From Dehalococcoidia bacterium (GTDB taxonomy: Bacteria; Chloroflexota; Dehalococcoidia; GIF9; AB-539-J10), in contig JAUXIH010000069.1 of the NCBI GenBank assembly GCA_030621105.1, positions 1 to 6,027 on the forward strand: 6,027 nucleotides of DNA, read 5' to 3'. Numbering within the stretch: position 1 is the first letter of the stretch; the number at the start of each line of letters is the position of its first letter. Under the pieces are notes generated by a model. That model was not told where the DNA came from. It searched no databases and saw only the letters and a list, made by a program, of their open reading frames with translations. Made by a program: the position numbers and the translations under genes. This document shows positions 6,013 to 6,027 of the stretch, one piece after another.

Positions 6013-6027
6013 TTGTCAACCCTTTTC

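Noticed and set aside
1..6027. CRISPR array, tRNA/rRNA, toxin-antitoxin pair, phage genes or complete insertion sequence
   Set aside because: No regularly spaced repeats, no RNA gene signatures and no transposase or phage-like proteins were seen. Only the last 90 bases remain unexplained.

Overview
The window looks like a piece of an anaerobic bacterial chromosome. It carries a class III (oxygen-sensitive) ribonucleotide reductase with its radical-SAM activase, an oxygen-labile iron-sulfur cysteine desulfidase, and an iron-sulfur DNA glycosylase. Promoter elements are of the bacterial sigma-70 type (TTGACA, TATAAT), and Shine-Dalgarno sites precede nrdG, nrdD and nth. The style of the NrdD, Nth and regulator proteins is compatible with Chloroflexota (Dehalococcoidia-like) or a similar anaerobe. 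That is an impression from family resemblance, not a demonstrated assignment.

Layout. Positions 1-356 (minus) hold the 5' part of nrdG, cut by the window edge. Positions 372-2480 (minus) hold nrdD, 15 nt upstream of nrdG and evidently in one operon with it. Positions 2481-2748 are a divergent promoter region. It contains a good promoter for nrdDG with two candidate NrdR boxes spaced 31 bp apart, the nrdD leader, and control sequences for the plus-strand gene. Positions 2749-4233 (plus) hold an L-cysteine desulfidase (CyuA/YhaM, serine-dehydratase-alpha-like). Positions 4236-5018 (minus) hold a winged-helix regulator whose stop codon lies 2 nt from that of the desulfidase (tail to tail). Positions 5060-5734 (minus) hold nth (endonuclease III), just upstream of the regulator. 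Positions 5779-5952 (plus) are the N-terminal stub of a nucleoside hydrolase, broken off after about 55 residues. The last ~90 bases are unrelated sequence and may hold the start of a minus-strand reading frame.

How the genes may work together. nrdD and nrdG make deoxyribonucleotides without oxygen, and the promoter arrangement suggests control by the dATP/ATP-sensing repressor NrdR, encoded elsewhere. The desulfidase would turn cysteine into sulfide, pyruvate and ammonia. The regulator is adjacent and convergent, so control of the desulfidase is possible but unproven. Its own promoter places the start of transcription at or next to its ATG, pointing to a leaderless mRNA. No complete novel system is visible. 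The most interesting points are the NrdR-type promoter, the leaderless regulator with a palindrome over its promoter, the uncharacterised sensor domain of that regulator, and the abrupt junction that truncates the nucleoside hydrolase.
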